DNA of 64,000 bases, from assembly GCA_016186625.1 (NCBI GenBank), contig JACPLG010000008.1:1-64000 (forward strand), written 5' to 3'. The stretch is from Candidatus Levyibacteriota bacterium (GTDB lineage Bacteria; Patescibacteria; Microgenomatia; Levybacterales; UBA12049). Positions 31,720 to 41,120 of the stretch are shown piece by piece. Below the pieces are notes generated by a model. That model was not told the DNA's origin and searched no databases. It was given only the letters and a program-made list of their open reading frames with translations. A program made the translations under genes and the position numbers. Positions within the stretch are counted from its first letter, which is position 1. Every line of letters starts with the position of its first letter.

Positions 31720-33228
31720 ATGCAATTTGAATTCACAGGTAATCCGATATCAAATATTTCTTCGGATGTAGTGGCTGTTTTTGCATTTCAGAGCGAAAAA
31801 GATAAAAAAGAGAAATATACGCCACTTGAAGATTTCAAAAAAATTGATAAAGATTTAAATAAAAAAATTTCAAAAGCCTTAGAGGTTTCAGGATTTAGCG
31901 GAAAAAGAGGGGAGTTTTTAGATTATTTTCCGGAAGGAAAAATTTTATCAAAATGGATTGTTGTAATAGGGCTTGGTAAAAAATCGGAGTTTGACCCAAA
32001 TGACTTAAGACGAGTTTTAGGGAAATCAGTAAGTCACTTAAAAGGGAAAGTTGACTCCCTTGCCCTTTCTATTCCTTCAAAGGAATTAAGACTAGAGCCG
32101 GATTTTGCAGCCCAGCTTATTGCCGAAGGTTTGCTTTTGGGTTACTACCAGTTTAATAAATACAAAACTGAAAAAGACAAAAAGAGAGAGTTATCTTCTG
32201 TCATCTTTTCCAATAAAGGAGACGCAAAAAAAGAAAAAGTAGGAGTTGAAAAAGCAAAGGTAGCAACGGATGCAACTATTATGGCTCGGGATCTTGTGAA
32301 TGAACAATCGGCTGTTGCAACGCCGACTTTTTTAGCAGATTTAGCACTTTCTATTGCCAAAAAAGACCCAAAACATATTACATGTAAGGTATTTAGTAGG
32401 GATGAAGCAAAAAAAATGGGAATGGATGCTTTTTTAGGTATAGCAAGAGCTGCCCAGACACCGCCAAAATTTATTTTTCTGCAATACAGGCCTGATAAGA
32501 TCAAAAAGAAAGAAAAGCTTGCATTGGTGGGGAAGGGAATAACATTTGACAGTGGGGGAATAAACGTAAAAACAGGAGACCATATGTCAGATATGAAAAT
32601 GGACATGTCTGGCGCTGCCGTTGTGCTTTCTGTTTTCTCAGTAATAACAAGGATTAAACCAGATTATCCAGTTATTGGTTTAATTGCCGCAACAGCCAAT
32701 ATGATTTCGGGAAACTCTTTAGTTCCCGGAGACGTTGTAAAAGCAATGAACGGAAAAACAATTGAAATCTTAAATACCGATGCAGAGGGAAGGGTAACAT
32801 TGGCGGATAGTCTTTCATTTGCAGTGAAGGAGGGTGCGACAAAAATAATTGACCTGGCAACATTAACAGGGGCTGTTTTAGTTGCGCTGGGCACTGATAT
32901 AAGCGCTCTTTTCTCAAATGATAGGAAGCTTGCCGAGCAGATCAAAGAGTCAGCCAAACGCGCAGGAGAAAAAGTCTGGGAAATGCCGCTTGAAAAAGAC
33001 TACAGGGAGATGAATAAAAGTGAAGTCGCAGATGTTGCAAATATTCCAAGCTCAAGATATGGCGGAACAATCACAGCTGCACTTTTTTTGCAAGAATTTA
33101 TAGGAAAAAAGAAATGGGCGCATTTAGATATTGCGGGGCCTGCATTTTCATCCAAGGCATCTGATATTGGCCCAAAAGGAGGCACCGGGCATGGTGTAAG
33201 GACTATACTTAATTTATTGTCCCTATGA
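31720..33228 (+). CDS. pepA: leucyl aminopeptidase (M17)
   Basis: A 502-aa protein with the M17 C-domain: VGKGITFDSGGINVKTGDHMSDMKMDMSGAA and NTDAEGRVTLADSL supply metal ligands, and YGGTITAALFLQEF follows. TGT-TAAAAT ends 6 nt before the ATG, so it is predicted leaderless. Its TGA overlaps the efp start (ATGA). Confidence 0.92.
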   Translation: MQFEFTGNPISNISSDVVAVFAFQSEKDKKEKYTPLEDFKKIDKDLNKKISKALEVSGFSGKRGEFLDYFPEGKILSKWIVVIGLGKKSEFDPNDLRRVLGKSVSHLKGKVDSLALSIPSKELRLEPDFAAQLIAEGLLLGYYQFNKYKTEKDKKRELSSVIFSNKGDAKKEKVGVEKAKVATDATIMARDLVNEQSAVATPTFLADLALSIAKKDPKHITCKVFSRDEAKKMGMDAFLGIARAAQTPPKFIFLQYRPDKIKKKEKLALVGKGITFDSGGINVKTGDHMSDMKMDMSGAAVVLSVFSVITRIKPDYPVIGLIAATANMISGNSLVPGDVVKAMNGKTIEILNTDAEGRVTLADSLSFAVKEGATKIIDLATLTGAVLVALGTDISALFSNDRKLAEQIKESAKRAGEKVWEMPLEKDYREMNKSEVADVANIPSSRYGGTITAALFLQEFIGKKKWAHLDIAGPAFSSKASDIGPKGGTGHGVRTILNLLSL

Positions 33229-33785
33229 TTGGAGTAACTGAGCTTAGAAGCGGAACTATATTTGAAGAAAGCGGGAATTTATATCAAGTTTTATTCTACG
33301 AACACATTAAGATGGGCAGAGGCTCAGCCAATATAAAAGTAAAAGTCAAGAATCTCAAAAACGGTGCTACAACCGAAAAAAGTTTTATAAACGGCGCTAA
33401 GGTAAATGATGTTTCGGTCTTTAAAAGAGATGTGCAGTATTTATATAAAGATTCTTCCAAAGCCTACTTCATGGATACTAAAAGTTTTGAGCAAATTAAA
33501 ATACCACTTACTACAATTGGAAATGATGCTATCTTTCTAAAGGAAGGAGAGAGCTTTAATTTATCGTTTTTAGATAAAGAGCCACTTACTCTTAATCTAT
33601 CGCCAAAAATGGACTTTGTAGTTTCTGAAACTGGCCCCGGAATTAAAGGCAATTCAGCAACTAACGTTTACAAAGACGCAACACTTTCAAACGGGCTAAA
33701 AGTAAAGGTTCCATTATTTATCAAAACAGGAGACAAGGTTCGGATAGACACTAGAACCGGTGAGTACTCACAAAAGATTAGCTAA
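33225..33785 (+). CDS. efp: elongation factor P
   Basis: A 186-aa protein with KOW-like domain I and two OB domains ending KVPLFIKTGDKVRIDTRTGEYSQKI. It helps ribosomes through polyproline. The tip loop reads KMGRGSAN, so residue 32 is Arg where the lysine type has PGK. Arg tips are rhamnosylated by EarP in some bacteria, but no earP is in the window. Coupled to pepA by ATGA. Confidence 0.93.
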   Translation: MIGVTELRSGTIFEESGNLYQVLFYEHIKMGRGSANIKVKVKNLKNGATTEKSFINGAKVNDVSVFKRDVQYLYKDSSKAYFMDTKSFEQIKIPLTTIGNDAIFLKEGESFNLSFLDKEPLTLNLSPKMDFVVSETGPGIKGNSATNVYKDATLSNGLKVKVPLFIKTGDKVRIDTRTGEYSQKIS

Positions 33786-33788
33786 TTT

Positions 33789-35045
33789 ATGCAAAATCCC
33801 TTAATTTCTGCTCTCAAAGTTCCTTCCTTTTCATTTCTTTTAATCTCCGAATTTTTTTCCCAATTTGCCATGAATCTCTTAAACTTCATTCTTTTAATTG
33901 TTGTTTTCCAGTTGTCGAGTTCGAACCTGGCAGTAGCAGGAGTAATTCTTGCATTTACTCTTCCTTCAATACTTTTTGGAATTTTAGCAGGCGTTCTTGT
34001 TGACAGATGGAATAAGAAAAGAGTGCTTGTTTACACGAATATACTTCGAGCCGCTGCGGCATTTCCGCTAATTCTTATTTCAAATGAACTTTTCTTTATT
34101 TATTTTTTGACTTTTTTGGTCTCTCTTATTACACAGTTTTTTGTACCGGCAGAAACTCCTATTATCCCGCAACTTGTCCCAAAATATTTGCTTCTTCCTG
34201 CAAATGCACTTTTTAGTATGGGAATTTTTGGATCTATAATTGTGGCATATGCTCTGTCCGGTCCTTTTCTCCTAATTTTTGGTTCAACCAACATTTTTAT
34301 TTTTGTTACATTTCTTTTTATTGCTGCCTCAGTTTTTGCACTGCTCATAAAATTCAAAAATCCAAACAACGGATCAAATCAAGGAAGAATAGAAATTTTT
34401 AAAGAGGTAAGAGATGCATTTACGCTTATGGCAAAAAAAGAGAAAATTTATCATTCTCTTTTTATTCTTACACTTCTTCAAACACTGATTTTAGTTATTG
34501 CAGTAATTGGACCTGGTTATGCCACTAATATATTAAAGATTCAAGTAGAGAAATTCCCGCTACTTTTTGTTACTCCGGCTGTTGTTGGCATGGGTATTGG
34601 TGCTATAATAATTGGAAATTTCCTGCATCAAAAGTCCAAGCAAACTTTGGTGAAGTTTGGTCTTTTAATAACAGGACTTATGGTACTGGCTTTCCCGCAC
34701 GGAGGCTTGATCACCTCCAGGGAATTCATTCATCAGGTCAATCAAAACCTTCCAAATGTGTTGAGCATAAATGATGTTCATATAATGATGATTATAGCCA
34801 TCATAGTAGGATTTGCATTCTCGCTTGTTTTTGTACCATCAAATACAATGATTCAGGAAGAAACAACAGACCGCCAAAGAGGTAAAATATACGGAACTCT
34901 TAATACATTTGTTGGAGCAGTTTCAATTGCACCGGTTTTAGGAGTTGGAATTGTTGCGGATTTATTTGGAGTGGGAAGAGTATTAACGCTTATTGGAATG
35001 ATAATAATTCTGGCATCAGTTCTTCTTTTTTGGAAATATAAATAA
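33789..35045 (+). CDS. MFS transporter
   Basis: A 418-aa protein with about 12 helices. MFS loop motif GVLVDRWNKKRVL after helix 2 and a related segment QRGKIYGTLNTF in the second half. Resembles the MFS_3 enterobactin-exporter type; substrate unknown. Four bp after efp, likely the same operon. Confidence 0.85.
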   Translation: MQNPLISALKVPSFSFLLISEFFSQFAMNLLNFILLIVVFQLSSSNLAVAGVILAFTLPSILFGILAGVLVDRWNKKRVLVYTNILRAAAAFPLILISNELFFIYFLTFLVSLITQFFVPAETPIIPQLVPKYLLLPANALFSMGIFGSIIVAYALSGPFLLIFGSTNIFIFVTFLFIAASVFALLIKFKNPNNGSNQGRIEIFKEVRDAFTLMAKKEKIYHSLFILTLLQTLILVIAVIGPGYATNILKIQVEKFPLLFVTPAVVGMGIGAIIIGNFLHQKSKQTLVKFGLLITGLMVLAFPHGGLITSREFIHQVNQNLPNVLSINDVHIMMIIAIIVGFAFSLVFVPSNTMIQEETTDRQRGKIYGTLNTFVGAVSIAPVLGVGIVADLFGVGRVLTLIGMIIILASVLLFWKYK

Positions 35046-35047
35046 TT

Positions 35048-35746
35048 ATGCAGTTTTTAATATTAGTTTTATTTGCTTCCTTGGTTTTATTCCTATTTAG
35101 ACTCTACCATTTAGCCTTTGATGATTACATTCTTGTTAAAAAGAATATAGAGCTTGATGATGTTTTTAACGTTGCTTTTGCTTGCTCTCTTCTGGCACTT
35201 TTATTTTCAAGAATATTTTATGTAGTTATAAATCCTGAGAGGGTATTTTCGAGTCCCTTGGGATTTTTGCTATTTCCTTATTTCCCGGGTCTTTCTCTGA
35301 CAGGGGGACTCTTTGGAGGAATCGTGGCTTTATTTTTCCTTAGCAGAAAGAAAAAGTTTCCAATAGGAAGAATTTTTGATTTTTTTTCAATTTCATTTAT
35401 TTTTAGCCTGCCATTTGGTTTTGTTGGATATCTTCTTCTTTCCCAGGAGTTTACTTCGGGAAATCTGGTAAAGCTTATCTTATATGGTTTAATCCTTACT
35501 GCTTCAAATATTTATTTATATCCTAAAGCTAGCTTGTTTGAGATAAAAGACGGGACTATAAGCGCTTTGTTCTTAGTATTTTTTTCTTTAATCTCCCTGC
35601 TAACAAGGGCAATTGATCACCCGGGAACAATGAATTTTATAACTTATCGGGAAAACTTCGTTCTCCTTTTAATTTTAATTTCCGGAGTCTTATTTATTTT
35701 AAAACAGGAAATAATTGGGAGAATTTCAATTAAAGATGGGAAATAA
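35048..35746 (+). CDS. Lgt-like prolipoprotein diacylglyceryl transferase homolog
   Basis: A 232-aa membrane protein with about 7 helices. LSRIFYVVINPERVFSSPLGF and LSLTGGLFGGIVALFFLSRKKKFPIGRIFD align with the Lgt core, but the RIGNF motif is replaced by GFVGYLLLSQE, so catalytic activity is uncertain. It may be a diverged Lgt or a relative with another role. Confidence 0.6.
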   Translation: MQFLILVLFASLVLFLFRLYHLAFDDYILVKKNIELDDVFNVAFACSLLALLFSRIFYVVINPERVFSSPLGFLLFPYFPGLSLTGGLFGGIVALFFLSRKKKFPIGRIFDFFSISFIFSLPFGFVGYLLLSQEFTSGNLVKLILYGLILTASNIYLYPKASLFEIKDGTISALFLVFFSLISLLTRAIDHPGTMNFITYRENFVLLLILISGVLFILKQEIIGRISIKDGK

Positions 35747-36575
35747 GTCCAGCACCTTTTCCGGTAATATTAATTCAAAAAGCAAAAACCCACTTAGAGG
35801 TAAAAAAGTGCTGGGTAAGCTCAAAATTATATTTGAAAATAAAGACTATTTGGTTATAGATAAACAATCAGCAGTTACGGTTAACAGATCTGACACAACC
35901 GGTGGGGAAGTGACTCTACAAGATTTGATAGATGAGTATGTTCAGAATACTCAGATAATCGGAAAATCGGAATCTCAGTTTGTTAGAAACGATTCAGATG
36001 TTGAATTTCGGAAAAGATCGGGGATTGTTCATAGGCTTGATAGAGAAACCTCAGGCATTTTGATAGTTGCCAAAAATCCTGCGTCTTTTAAGATTCTCCA
36101 ATCTCAATTTAAAGAAAGAAAAGTTGAAAAAAGTTATATCGCTCTTGTTCACGGGAAACTTAGTCCTTCCCAGGGTGAGATAAATGTGCCGATAGGAAGA
36201 CTTCCTTGGAATAGAAAAAGATTCGGCGTTCTGGCAGGGGGCAGAAACGCTGAAACTGCCTATCGGGTAATTTCAAATTTAAAATTTAAAATTTCAAATG
36301 GGAGGCTAAGTCTAGTTCGTTTATTTCCAAAAACAGGAAGAACACATCAAATTAGGGTCCATCTCAAATACATAAACCATCCAATTTTCGCAGACCCACT
36401 TTACGCAGGGAGAAAAACTTCAAGAGAAGATCGAAAACTTCTTCCAAGAATATTCTTGCATGCTGAAGGGTTGAGCTTTTTCGAACCTTCGGGAGGGGAG
36501 AAAAAAACTTTTAGAAGCGAACTTCCTTCGGAACTTAAGAGATTTCTTGATAGTTTAGAAAAGGTTGTCAACTAA
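35736..36575 (+). CDS. RluA/RluD-type pseudouridine synthase
   Basis: A 279-aa product from the ATG at 35736, overlapping the Lgt-like gene; a TTG at 35715 is the alternative. Catalytic Asp in GIVHRLDRETSGILIVAK, ARG-like KTGRTHQIRVHLKYINHPI and DPLYAGR. There is no S4 domain. Modifies rRNA or tRNA uridines. Confidence 0.88.
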   Translation: MGNKSSTFSGNINSKSKNPLRGKKVLGKLKIIFENKDYLVIDKQSAVTVNRSDTTGGEVTLQDLIDEYVQNTQIIGKSESQFVRNDSDVEFRKRSGIVHRLDRETSGILIVAKNPASFKILQSQFKERKVEKSYIALVHGKLSPSQGEINVPIGRLPWNRKRFGVLAGGRNAETAYRVISNLKFKISNGRLSLVRLFPKTGRTHQIRVHLKYINHPIFADPLYAGRKTSREDRKLLPRIFLHAEGLSFFEPSGGEKKTFRSELPSELKRFLDSLEKVVN

Positions 36576-36599
36576 TGACTTTTTCGATAGGATAGATAT

Positions 36600-36712
36600 A
36601 TAAATCCTAATCTCAAAACTCTAAATCCTAAACAATACCAAAATACAAATAACAAATGTTTAAAAGAATTGGATTTTGAGATTTGAATTTATTTAGAATT
36701 TGAAAGGGGTGA
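36600..36712. repeat. degenerate heptamer array
   Basis: Period-7 units AATCCTA/ATCTCAA/AACTCTA/AATCCTA and, further on, AATTGGA/TTTTGAG/ATTTGAA. The second half is similar to the array before rpsR. Otherwise no gene is seen in this gap. Confidence 0.6.
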
Positions 36713-36716
36713 TAAT

Positions 36717-36851
36717 ATGCCAGGATTTGGTGGATATTATAAAGGAGAGAAGAAAAAAGCGAAAAAAGGCAAAGAAGTAAAAGGGAATGTTTATAGCTCC
36801 ACCCCTACTTACGTAATGCCAGAAATTATCTCAAAAAAAAAGCCCGCTTAA
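36717..36851 (+). CDS. 44-residue basic protein
   Basis: The ORF starts MPGFGGYYKGEKKKAKKG and ends SKKKPA, with a good AAAGGGGTG Shine-Dalgarno. A Gly/Tyr-rich head followed by Lys-rich stretches suggests a nucleic-acid-binding microprotein. Five bases separate it from the LytR_C gene's earliest start. Confidence 0.65.
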   Translation: MPGFGGYYKGEKKKAKKGKEVKGNVYSSTPTYVMPEIISKKKPA

Positions 36852-36870
36852 GCGGTTGAAAAAATTGGTA

Positions 36871-37650
36871 ATGAGAGCAAAAAAGAAAGAAAAACCAAAG
36901 AGTCTTAACTTAGCTTTATATTTTGGATTTTTTGTTTTTTTAATTGTTGCAGCATCATTTATCTTTAAGGTAATTGAGGAGATAGGGAAAAGTAAGTTTG
37001 ATGGAGATAATAGGTTCACTGTGGCTGTACTTGGGGAGGATGGCGCCAATATCATTTCTATTTCTCCAAAAGATAATTCGCTAACCAGAGTCCATGTTTT
37101 GGGCACTGTTTCTCCTGCAACGCTTAGAAATCTGTCAATCCCAATTTATTCCTATGTAAAACCTGAATCTGAAATTTCCGGCTCTGCGAAACTCTATTTT
37201 GTAAAAATGCTTTTTAATAAAAGAAGCCTGGAAACAGATCTAGGCATATTTGATTTGTTAAAACTTTCTTTTTACTCTTTAAGAACACCCCAGGAAAAAT
37301 TAAAAGAGGAAGTGTTATCGGTTGAGGAAATTGATCAGTACTTTTTATCCTCGAGTCTATTCGTAGATGATAGGATTTCTTCTGAAAAAGTAAAAATTCA
37401 GATTACAAACGCAACCAATGTCTCAGGCCTTGGAAATAAAATTGCAAAAATTCTTACCAATATGGGAGCAAACGTCGTTTTGGTAAATTCATCGAAAGAA
37501 ACAGAAAGTAAAAGTAAAATAATTTATCGGGAGGAAAGCTACAGTCTTGAAAAAACTTCACAAATTCTTGGAATAAGTACGCAAAAAGGGGAGACCGGTT
37601 CTATATCTGATATCATAATAATTGTCGGAGAAGATAAAGAGGATTTTTAA
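36871..37650 (+). CDS. membrane protein with LytR_C domain
   Basis: A 259-aa product from the ATG at 36871; a TTG at 36856 is possible. Basic head, one helix (LALYFGFFVFLIVAASFIF), an extracytoplasmic region and a C-terminal LytR_C domain (VKIQITNATNVSGLGNKIAKILTNMGANVVLV). The catalytic LCP domain is not evident. Envelope role inferred. Confidence 0.75.
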   Translation: MRAKKKEKPKSLNLALYFGFFVFLIVAASFIFKVIEEIGKSKFDGDNRFTVAVLGEDGANIISISPKDNSLTRVHVLGTVSPATLRNLSIPIYSYVKPESEISGSAKLYFVKMLFNKRSLETDLGIFDLLKLSFYSLRTPQEKLKEEVLSVEEIDQYFLSSSLFVDDRISSEKVKIQITNATNVSGLGNKIAKILTNMGANVVLVNSSKETESKSKIIYREESYSLEKTSQILGISTQKGETGSISDIIIIVGEDKEDF

Positions 37651-37817
37651 TGCTTTTTTTCTGGGTTATAATTATTGCTTTAATTTCGGTTGTCTGGGCT
37701 TTTATTGCCCTAAATCGGGAAAGGAATAAAAAAGAAATGGAGAAGGCAAAAGAGGATATTGCAAAAGACAGAGTGGTATTTCACTCCTCAGACGTATCAG
37801 ACTCCTCATCCTCGTAA
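37650..37817 (+). CDS. 55-residue membrane microprotein
   Basis: ATG overlaps the preceding TAA by one base (TAATG). One helix (FFWVIIIALISVVWAFIAL), then a charged helix (NRERNKKEMEKAKEDIAKD) and a Ser/Asp tail. The 3' end overlaps the convergent TPR gene by 37 nt. Probably works with the LytR_C protein. Confidence 0.6.
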   Translation: MLFFWVIIIALISVVWAFIALNRERNKKEMEKAKEDIAKDRVVFHSSDVSDSSSS

Positions 37818-38479
37818 TTTGTATTTGGCTTTATTTTTGCCCTACCGTTTTTCTTAAGACTTAACTTCTTTTCAACCAGGTGCAGGAAAGAAGGTTGATC
37901 CCTGAATTTAGCAGAGCGTTTTAGTTCTCGAATAAAGATAGTGACGTTTTGATGGCTAGCGGATTTTACAAAAGCCTCATATTTATTTCCGCCTTTTATA
38001 AACTTAATAAGCCTTTTACCAATATCATCAGGAAGTGCTCCAATATATTTTTTTCCTTGAGAAATAAATATTTTGAGTCTTTTTGCAGATAATTCAACTG
38101 ACTGTCCTGTTCTAAGCGTGAGCAAAACTTCAGCTTGTGCCAGATTTATTAGATCAATCACTTTTGTTTTCCCTGTTTCTTCAAGAAAAATATTATTTAC
38201 CTGAATAATTATATTGTCACTTAAGTTTTCCACTGAATCACTTTTAATTTTTTTTAAATTTTTGAGCGCAATTGAGTTCAGAGGATCAATCTCAAGAACT
38301 TTTTGATAAGTATTTTTTGCAGATTTTGTTTTGCCAAGAATAGTATAAGCAAGACCCATTCTGTTTAAGGCTTCGACATCCTGCGGGTTGTCAAGTAGAA
38401 TCGATTTATTTAATTTAACTGCTTCTTCCCAATTTCCCCCTAGTGCGGTCTTAATGGCAAGATCTGAAGTTGCTTTCAT
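37781..38479 (-). CDS. TPR-domain protein
   Basis: A 232-aa protein. Residues ~5-80 hold two TPR repeats (AIKTALGGNWEEAVKLNKSILLDNPQDVEALNRMGLAYTI is the first; AKNTYQKVLEIDPLNSIALKNL the second). The rest is a basic domain (ELSAKRLKIFISQGKKYIGALPDDIGKRLIKFI) and an acidic tail. Possibly RNA or nucleic-acid related; unproven. Confidence 0.75.
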   Translation of the reverse strand: MKATSDLAIKTALGGNWEEAVKLNKSILLDNPQDVEALNRMGLAYTILGKTKSAKNTYQKVLEIDPLNSIALKNLKKIKSDSVENLSDNIIIQVNNIFLEETGKTKVIDLINLAQAEVLLTLRTGQSVELSAKRLKIFISQGKKYIGALPDDIGKRLIKFIKGGNKYEAFVKSASHQNVTIFIRELKRSAKFRDQPSFLHLVEKKLSLKKNGRAKIKPNTNYEDEESDTSEE

Positions 38480-38497
38480 GAGGATTTAGATTGAAAG

Positions 38498-38526
38498 ATT
38501 TTACATTTTACTTTTGCAAAAGTCAA
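38498..38526 (-). promoter_or_regulatory. promoter with palindromic operator
   Basis: TTGACT (38521-38526), 17-bp spacer, TAAAAT (38498-38503). The perfect 14-bp palindrome ACTTTTGCAAAAGT (38510-38523) overlaps the -35 edge and spacer, a likely repressor site. Confidence 0.65.
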
Positions 38527-38551
38527 TAATCAAATGATAGAATACTCATGC

Positions 38552-38630
38552 AATACTACCAATAAATACCAATACTACCAATAAACCAATATTGAAATAT
38601 TTGTAGTATTTGAAATTGGTAGTATTTATT
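38552..38630. repeat. direct and inverted repeats before yebC
   Basis: AATACTACCAATAAA occurs twice (38552, 38571), and its inverse ATTGGTAGTATT occurs at 38615. The stretch keeps a rough period of 7. The last repeat contains TAGTAT 7 nt before the yebC ATG. Confidence 0.6.
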
Positions 38631-38632
38631 CT

Positions 38633-39355
38633 ATGAGTGGACATTCAAAATGGTCGACAATTAAGAGACAAAAAGGGGCAGCGGACGCGCGGCGCGGAGC
38701 CATCTTCACCAAAATTTCAAACGCAATAACCATAGCTGTTAAACAAGGGGGAGGGATAGGGGATCCCGCTCAGAACTCAAAATTACGTCTTGCAATTGAA
38801 ATGGCAAGAGACGCTAACATGCCAAAAGAAAATATTGAGCGCGCAATTAAAAGAGCAAGGGAGCGTGGAGAAGGGGAGTTATCAGAGCTCACATATGAAG
38901 GTTTTGCGCCAGGCGGAATTTCCGTTTTGGTAGAGGCTATAACAGATAATGCAAATAGGACAACCTCTGAAGTTAAAAACTTGTTTAACAAATGGGGAGG
39001 AAGGCTTGCTGAGCCAAGATCTGTCGCTTACCAATTTGAACAAATAGGTGAAATTACGGTTGCCAAAAATGAAAAATCAATTGATGATATTTTTTTAACA
39101 GCTGCTGATTTGGGAGCGCTGGATGTGGAGGATAGGGTAGATGCGGCAGCAGTTTTCACCGATATTTCTTCACTCTCTAAAATAAAAGATGGGCTCGCCA
39201 CAGCCGGATTTAGGGTGTTAAGCTCGGAAATTTCCTTAAGGCCCAAAACAAAGATAAAAACGTCTCAAGAGACAAAAGACAAAACGATAAATTTTCTTTC
39301 CTCGCTTGAAGATATAGATGATGTCCAAAAAGTATATTCTAATATTGCGCTTTAA
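38633..39355 (+). CDS. yebC: YebC/PmpR family translation/transcription regulator
   Basis: A 240-aa protein with MSGHSKWSTIKRQKGAADARRG, MPKENIERAIKRA and YEGFAPGGISVLVEAITDNANRT. YebC proteins act on transcription or, in recent work, relieve polyproline stalling; efp is also present here. Usual length. Confidence 0.93.
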   Translation: MSGHSKWSTIKRQKGAADARRGAIFTKISNAITIAVKQGGGIGDPAQNSKLRLAIEMARDANMPKENIERAIKRARERGEGELSELTYEGFAPGGISVLVEAITDNANRTTSEVKNLFNKWGGRLAEPRSVAYQFEQIGEITVAKNEKSIDDIFLTAADLGALDVEDRVDAAAVFTDISSLSKIKDGLATAGFRVLSSEISLRPKTKIKTSQETKDKTINFLSSLEDIDDVQKVYSNIAL

Positions 39356-40159
39356 ATGAAAATTAAAATCCCTACACTTTTTAAGAAAAATTTTTTCACA
39401 AAAAGACAGAGATTTACAGCTGGAGTTATAATTTTGTCCGCAAGTTTATTTCTGGTCGAGCATTTCTTATCGAGGTCTGCGCTATACGCTGTATTGCTGT
39501 TAGCAATTCTTACAGATATTTTTCTTTATTGGGCTCTTCACAAAGATCTTAAAGACAATTTTTCACCTCAGGTATTTATTTTACCCTTCCTGTACACTCT
39601 GGCATTTGGTCTTTTTTATTTTTCACTGCCGCAAAGATTACTCGTAGAGATATTTCTTACAATTCTTTATGCTGTCGGGCTTTATTCTGCTTATTTATCC
39701 CAGAATATTTTCACAATATCATCTATTAGAACTATTGCACTTCTTTCTAGTGCGAGAACTGTATCTTTTGTGCTAAGTATCTTCATATATGCTTTTTTCA
39801 CAAATACGGTCTTTAGCTCACAGCTTAGTTTTTTTATAATTTTACCTCTAGTTTTTACTTACTCATTACTTTTGATAATCCATTTGTTATGGACCTATAC
39901 TTTAGAGAAAAAACTAAGGACCGAGTTTTTGTGGGGGATATTATTAAGTGTCTGTCTTTCGCAAATGTCACTCCTTCTGTGGTTTTGGCCAAGCAAACCT
40001 CTTGTAATATCTCTTTTTTTAACAGGATTTTTTTATATCATAGTTGGTCTTTCTCATCTTTGGTTTGAAAAAAGACTTTTTAAATCAGTCCTTTGGGAAT
40101 ACATCTGGGTGGCTGTTTTTGTATTTATAGTACTCGTTGTCTTCACTTCCTGGACATAA
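39356..40159 (+). CDS. multi-pass membrane protein
   Basis: A 267-aa protein directly after the yebC stop. Basic head and about 8 helices; no catalytic motif recognised. Possible polytopic envelope protein. Confidence 0.65.
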   Translation: MKIKIPTLFKKNFFTKRQRFTAGVIILSASLFLVEHFLSRSALYAVLLLAILTDIFLYWALHKDLKDNFSPQVFILPFLYTLAFGLFYFSLPQRLLVEIFLTILYAVGLYSAYLSQNIFTISSIRTIALLSSARTVSFVLSIFIYAFFTNTVFSSQLSFFIILPLVFTYSLLLIIHLLWTYTLEKKLRTEFLWGILLSVCLSQMSLLLWFWPSKPLVISLFLTGFFYIIVGLSHLWFEKRLFKSVLWEYIWVAVFVFIVLVVFTSWT

Positions 40160-40200
40160 AAATAGCAAATAGCAAATAGCAAATAGCAAATAGCAAATAG
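40160..40200. repeat. AAATAGC heptamer array
   Basis: Nearly six perfect AAATAGC units right after the membrane-protein stop. Most regular heptamer array besides 16132. Confidence 0.8.
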
Positions 40201-40719
40201 ACAAACGTTAGTAGGGAAGAGAGGTTAGTAGAAGGTATCAAAAGCATCAGAGGTATCAAAAGCATCAGAGGGAGAGCGATTCTAAAATTAATAATTTATT
40301 GCGGTTATTAAAAGAATTAAACAGGACCAAAGGTGGGGAAGAGGAGAGGGTGGAATTCTGATGATGCAGTTTGAGATACTGAATGTTGATATAGTTTGAT
40401 ATAGATAATGATTAAAATATTATAGGACTAAAAATTATAATTTTTAGTCTCAGATGGAGGATTTCACGAGATTTTGCGACACTTTTCACAGCCAGGCTGG
40501 CTCGTTTGATCGGAAGCTAGAGGCGGAGCGGGTATGAGTAGAATTACATATCGGGAAATGAATGTGTATCTCTCTTATTTTCAGCCTCGAAACTAATCGT
40601 TTTCCCTGCAAAGTCAGGCTAAACGCCACTAAAAAAGAAAAAAATACGAATGTCTATTCTTACAATTCTTGAGGCTAAGAACTTACGTTTGGATTGACTA
40701 GACAAGCTAAACTCGACCT

Positions 40720-40899
40720 ATGTGGAAAACTCGTTTCCTGGGGAAGAAAACAAGTGATAAACTTATCAAAAAGTATAATAAAATACTCAGGGAATTAAAT
40801 ATCAATGCCTTAAATCGAAGTACAGTGTCTTCCATTTATCTTCCCGAGCCGATCTACATAATTTTGGACATGTGTCAGGCGCTGGGAGAGAGGAAGTGA
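40720..40899 (+). CDS. possible 59-residue protein
   Basis: ATG to TGA. Basic helical start (MWKTRFLGKKTSDKLIKKYN), then NALNRSTVSSIYLPEPIYII and CQALGERK. Composition is protein-like, but there is no clear ribosome binding site or promoter at leaderless spacing. Confidence 0.35.
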   Translation: MWKTRFLGKKTSDKLIKKYNKILRELNINALNRSTVSSIYLPEPIYIILDMCQALGERK

Positions 40900-40979
40900 T
40901 AATGTCGTAGAATAATACTTTTACGACGTCACGGAGACTAGTCTTTCAGAGAAGACCTCTTTTAACCCCATTTATTTTA

Positions 40980-41120
40980 TCAGTATTTATCTGAAATTTT
41001 AAATTCGTTTAATTCCTTGTAGTATTCATCTCCCGATTTTCCTAATCGGTACAATATACCGCTATCCCCCGCTATAGGACATATGTTATTTATTTTTTCG
41101 AGGCTAAATGAAGCTAAATT
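40980..41120 (-). pseudogene. ORF remnant without start
   Basis: The minus strand reads an open 46-codon frame ending FKISDKY, with INNICPIAGDSGILYRLG and KSGDEYYKELNEF, that begins right after a TGA and has no start codon. Probably the 3' end of a decayed gene. Confidence 0.35.

Noticed and set aside
36832..36856. CCGCTTAAGCGG plus A-run as a minus-strand terminator
   Set aside because: The stem is only 4-6 bp and lies inside and after a plus-strand small gene, with no minus-strand gene ending nearby.
40450..40720. tmRNA, RNase P RNA or SRP RNA
   Set aside because: No tmRNA tag or tRNA-like ends, no P-loop consensus of RNase P and no SRP GGAAG core could be found by eye.
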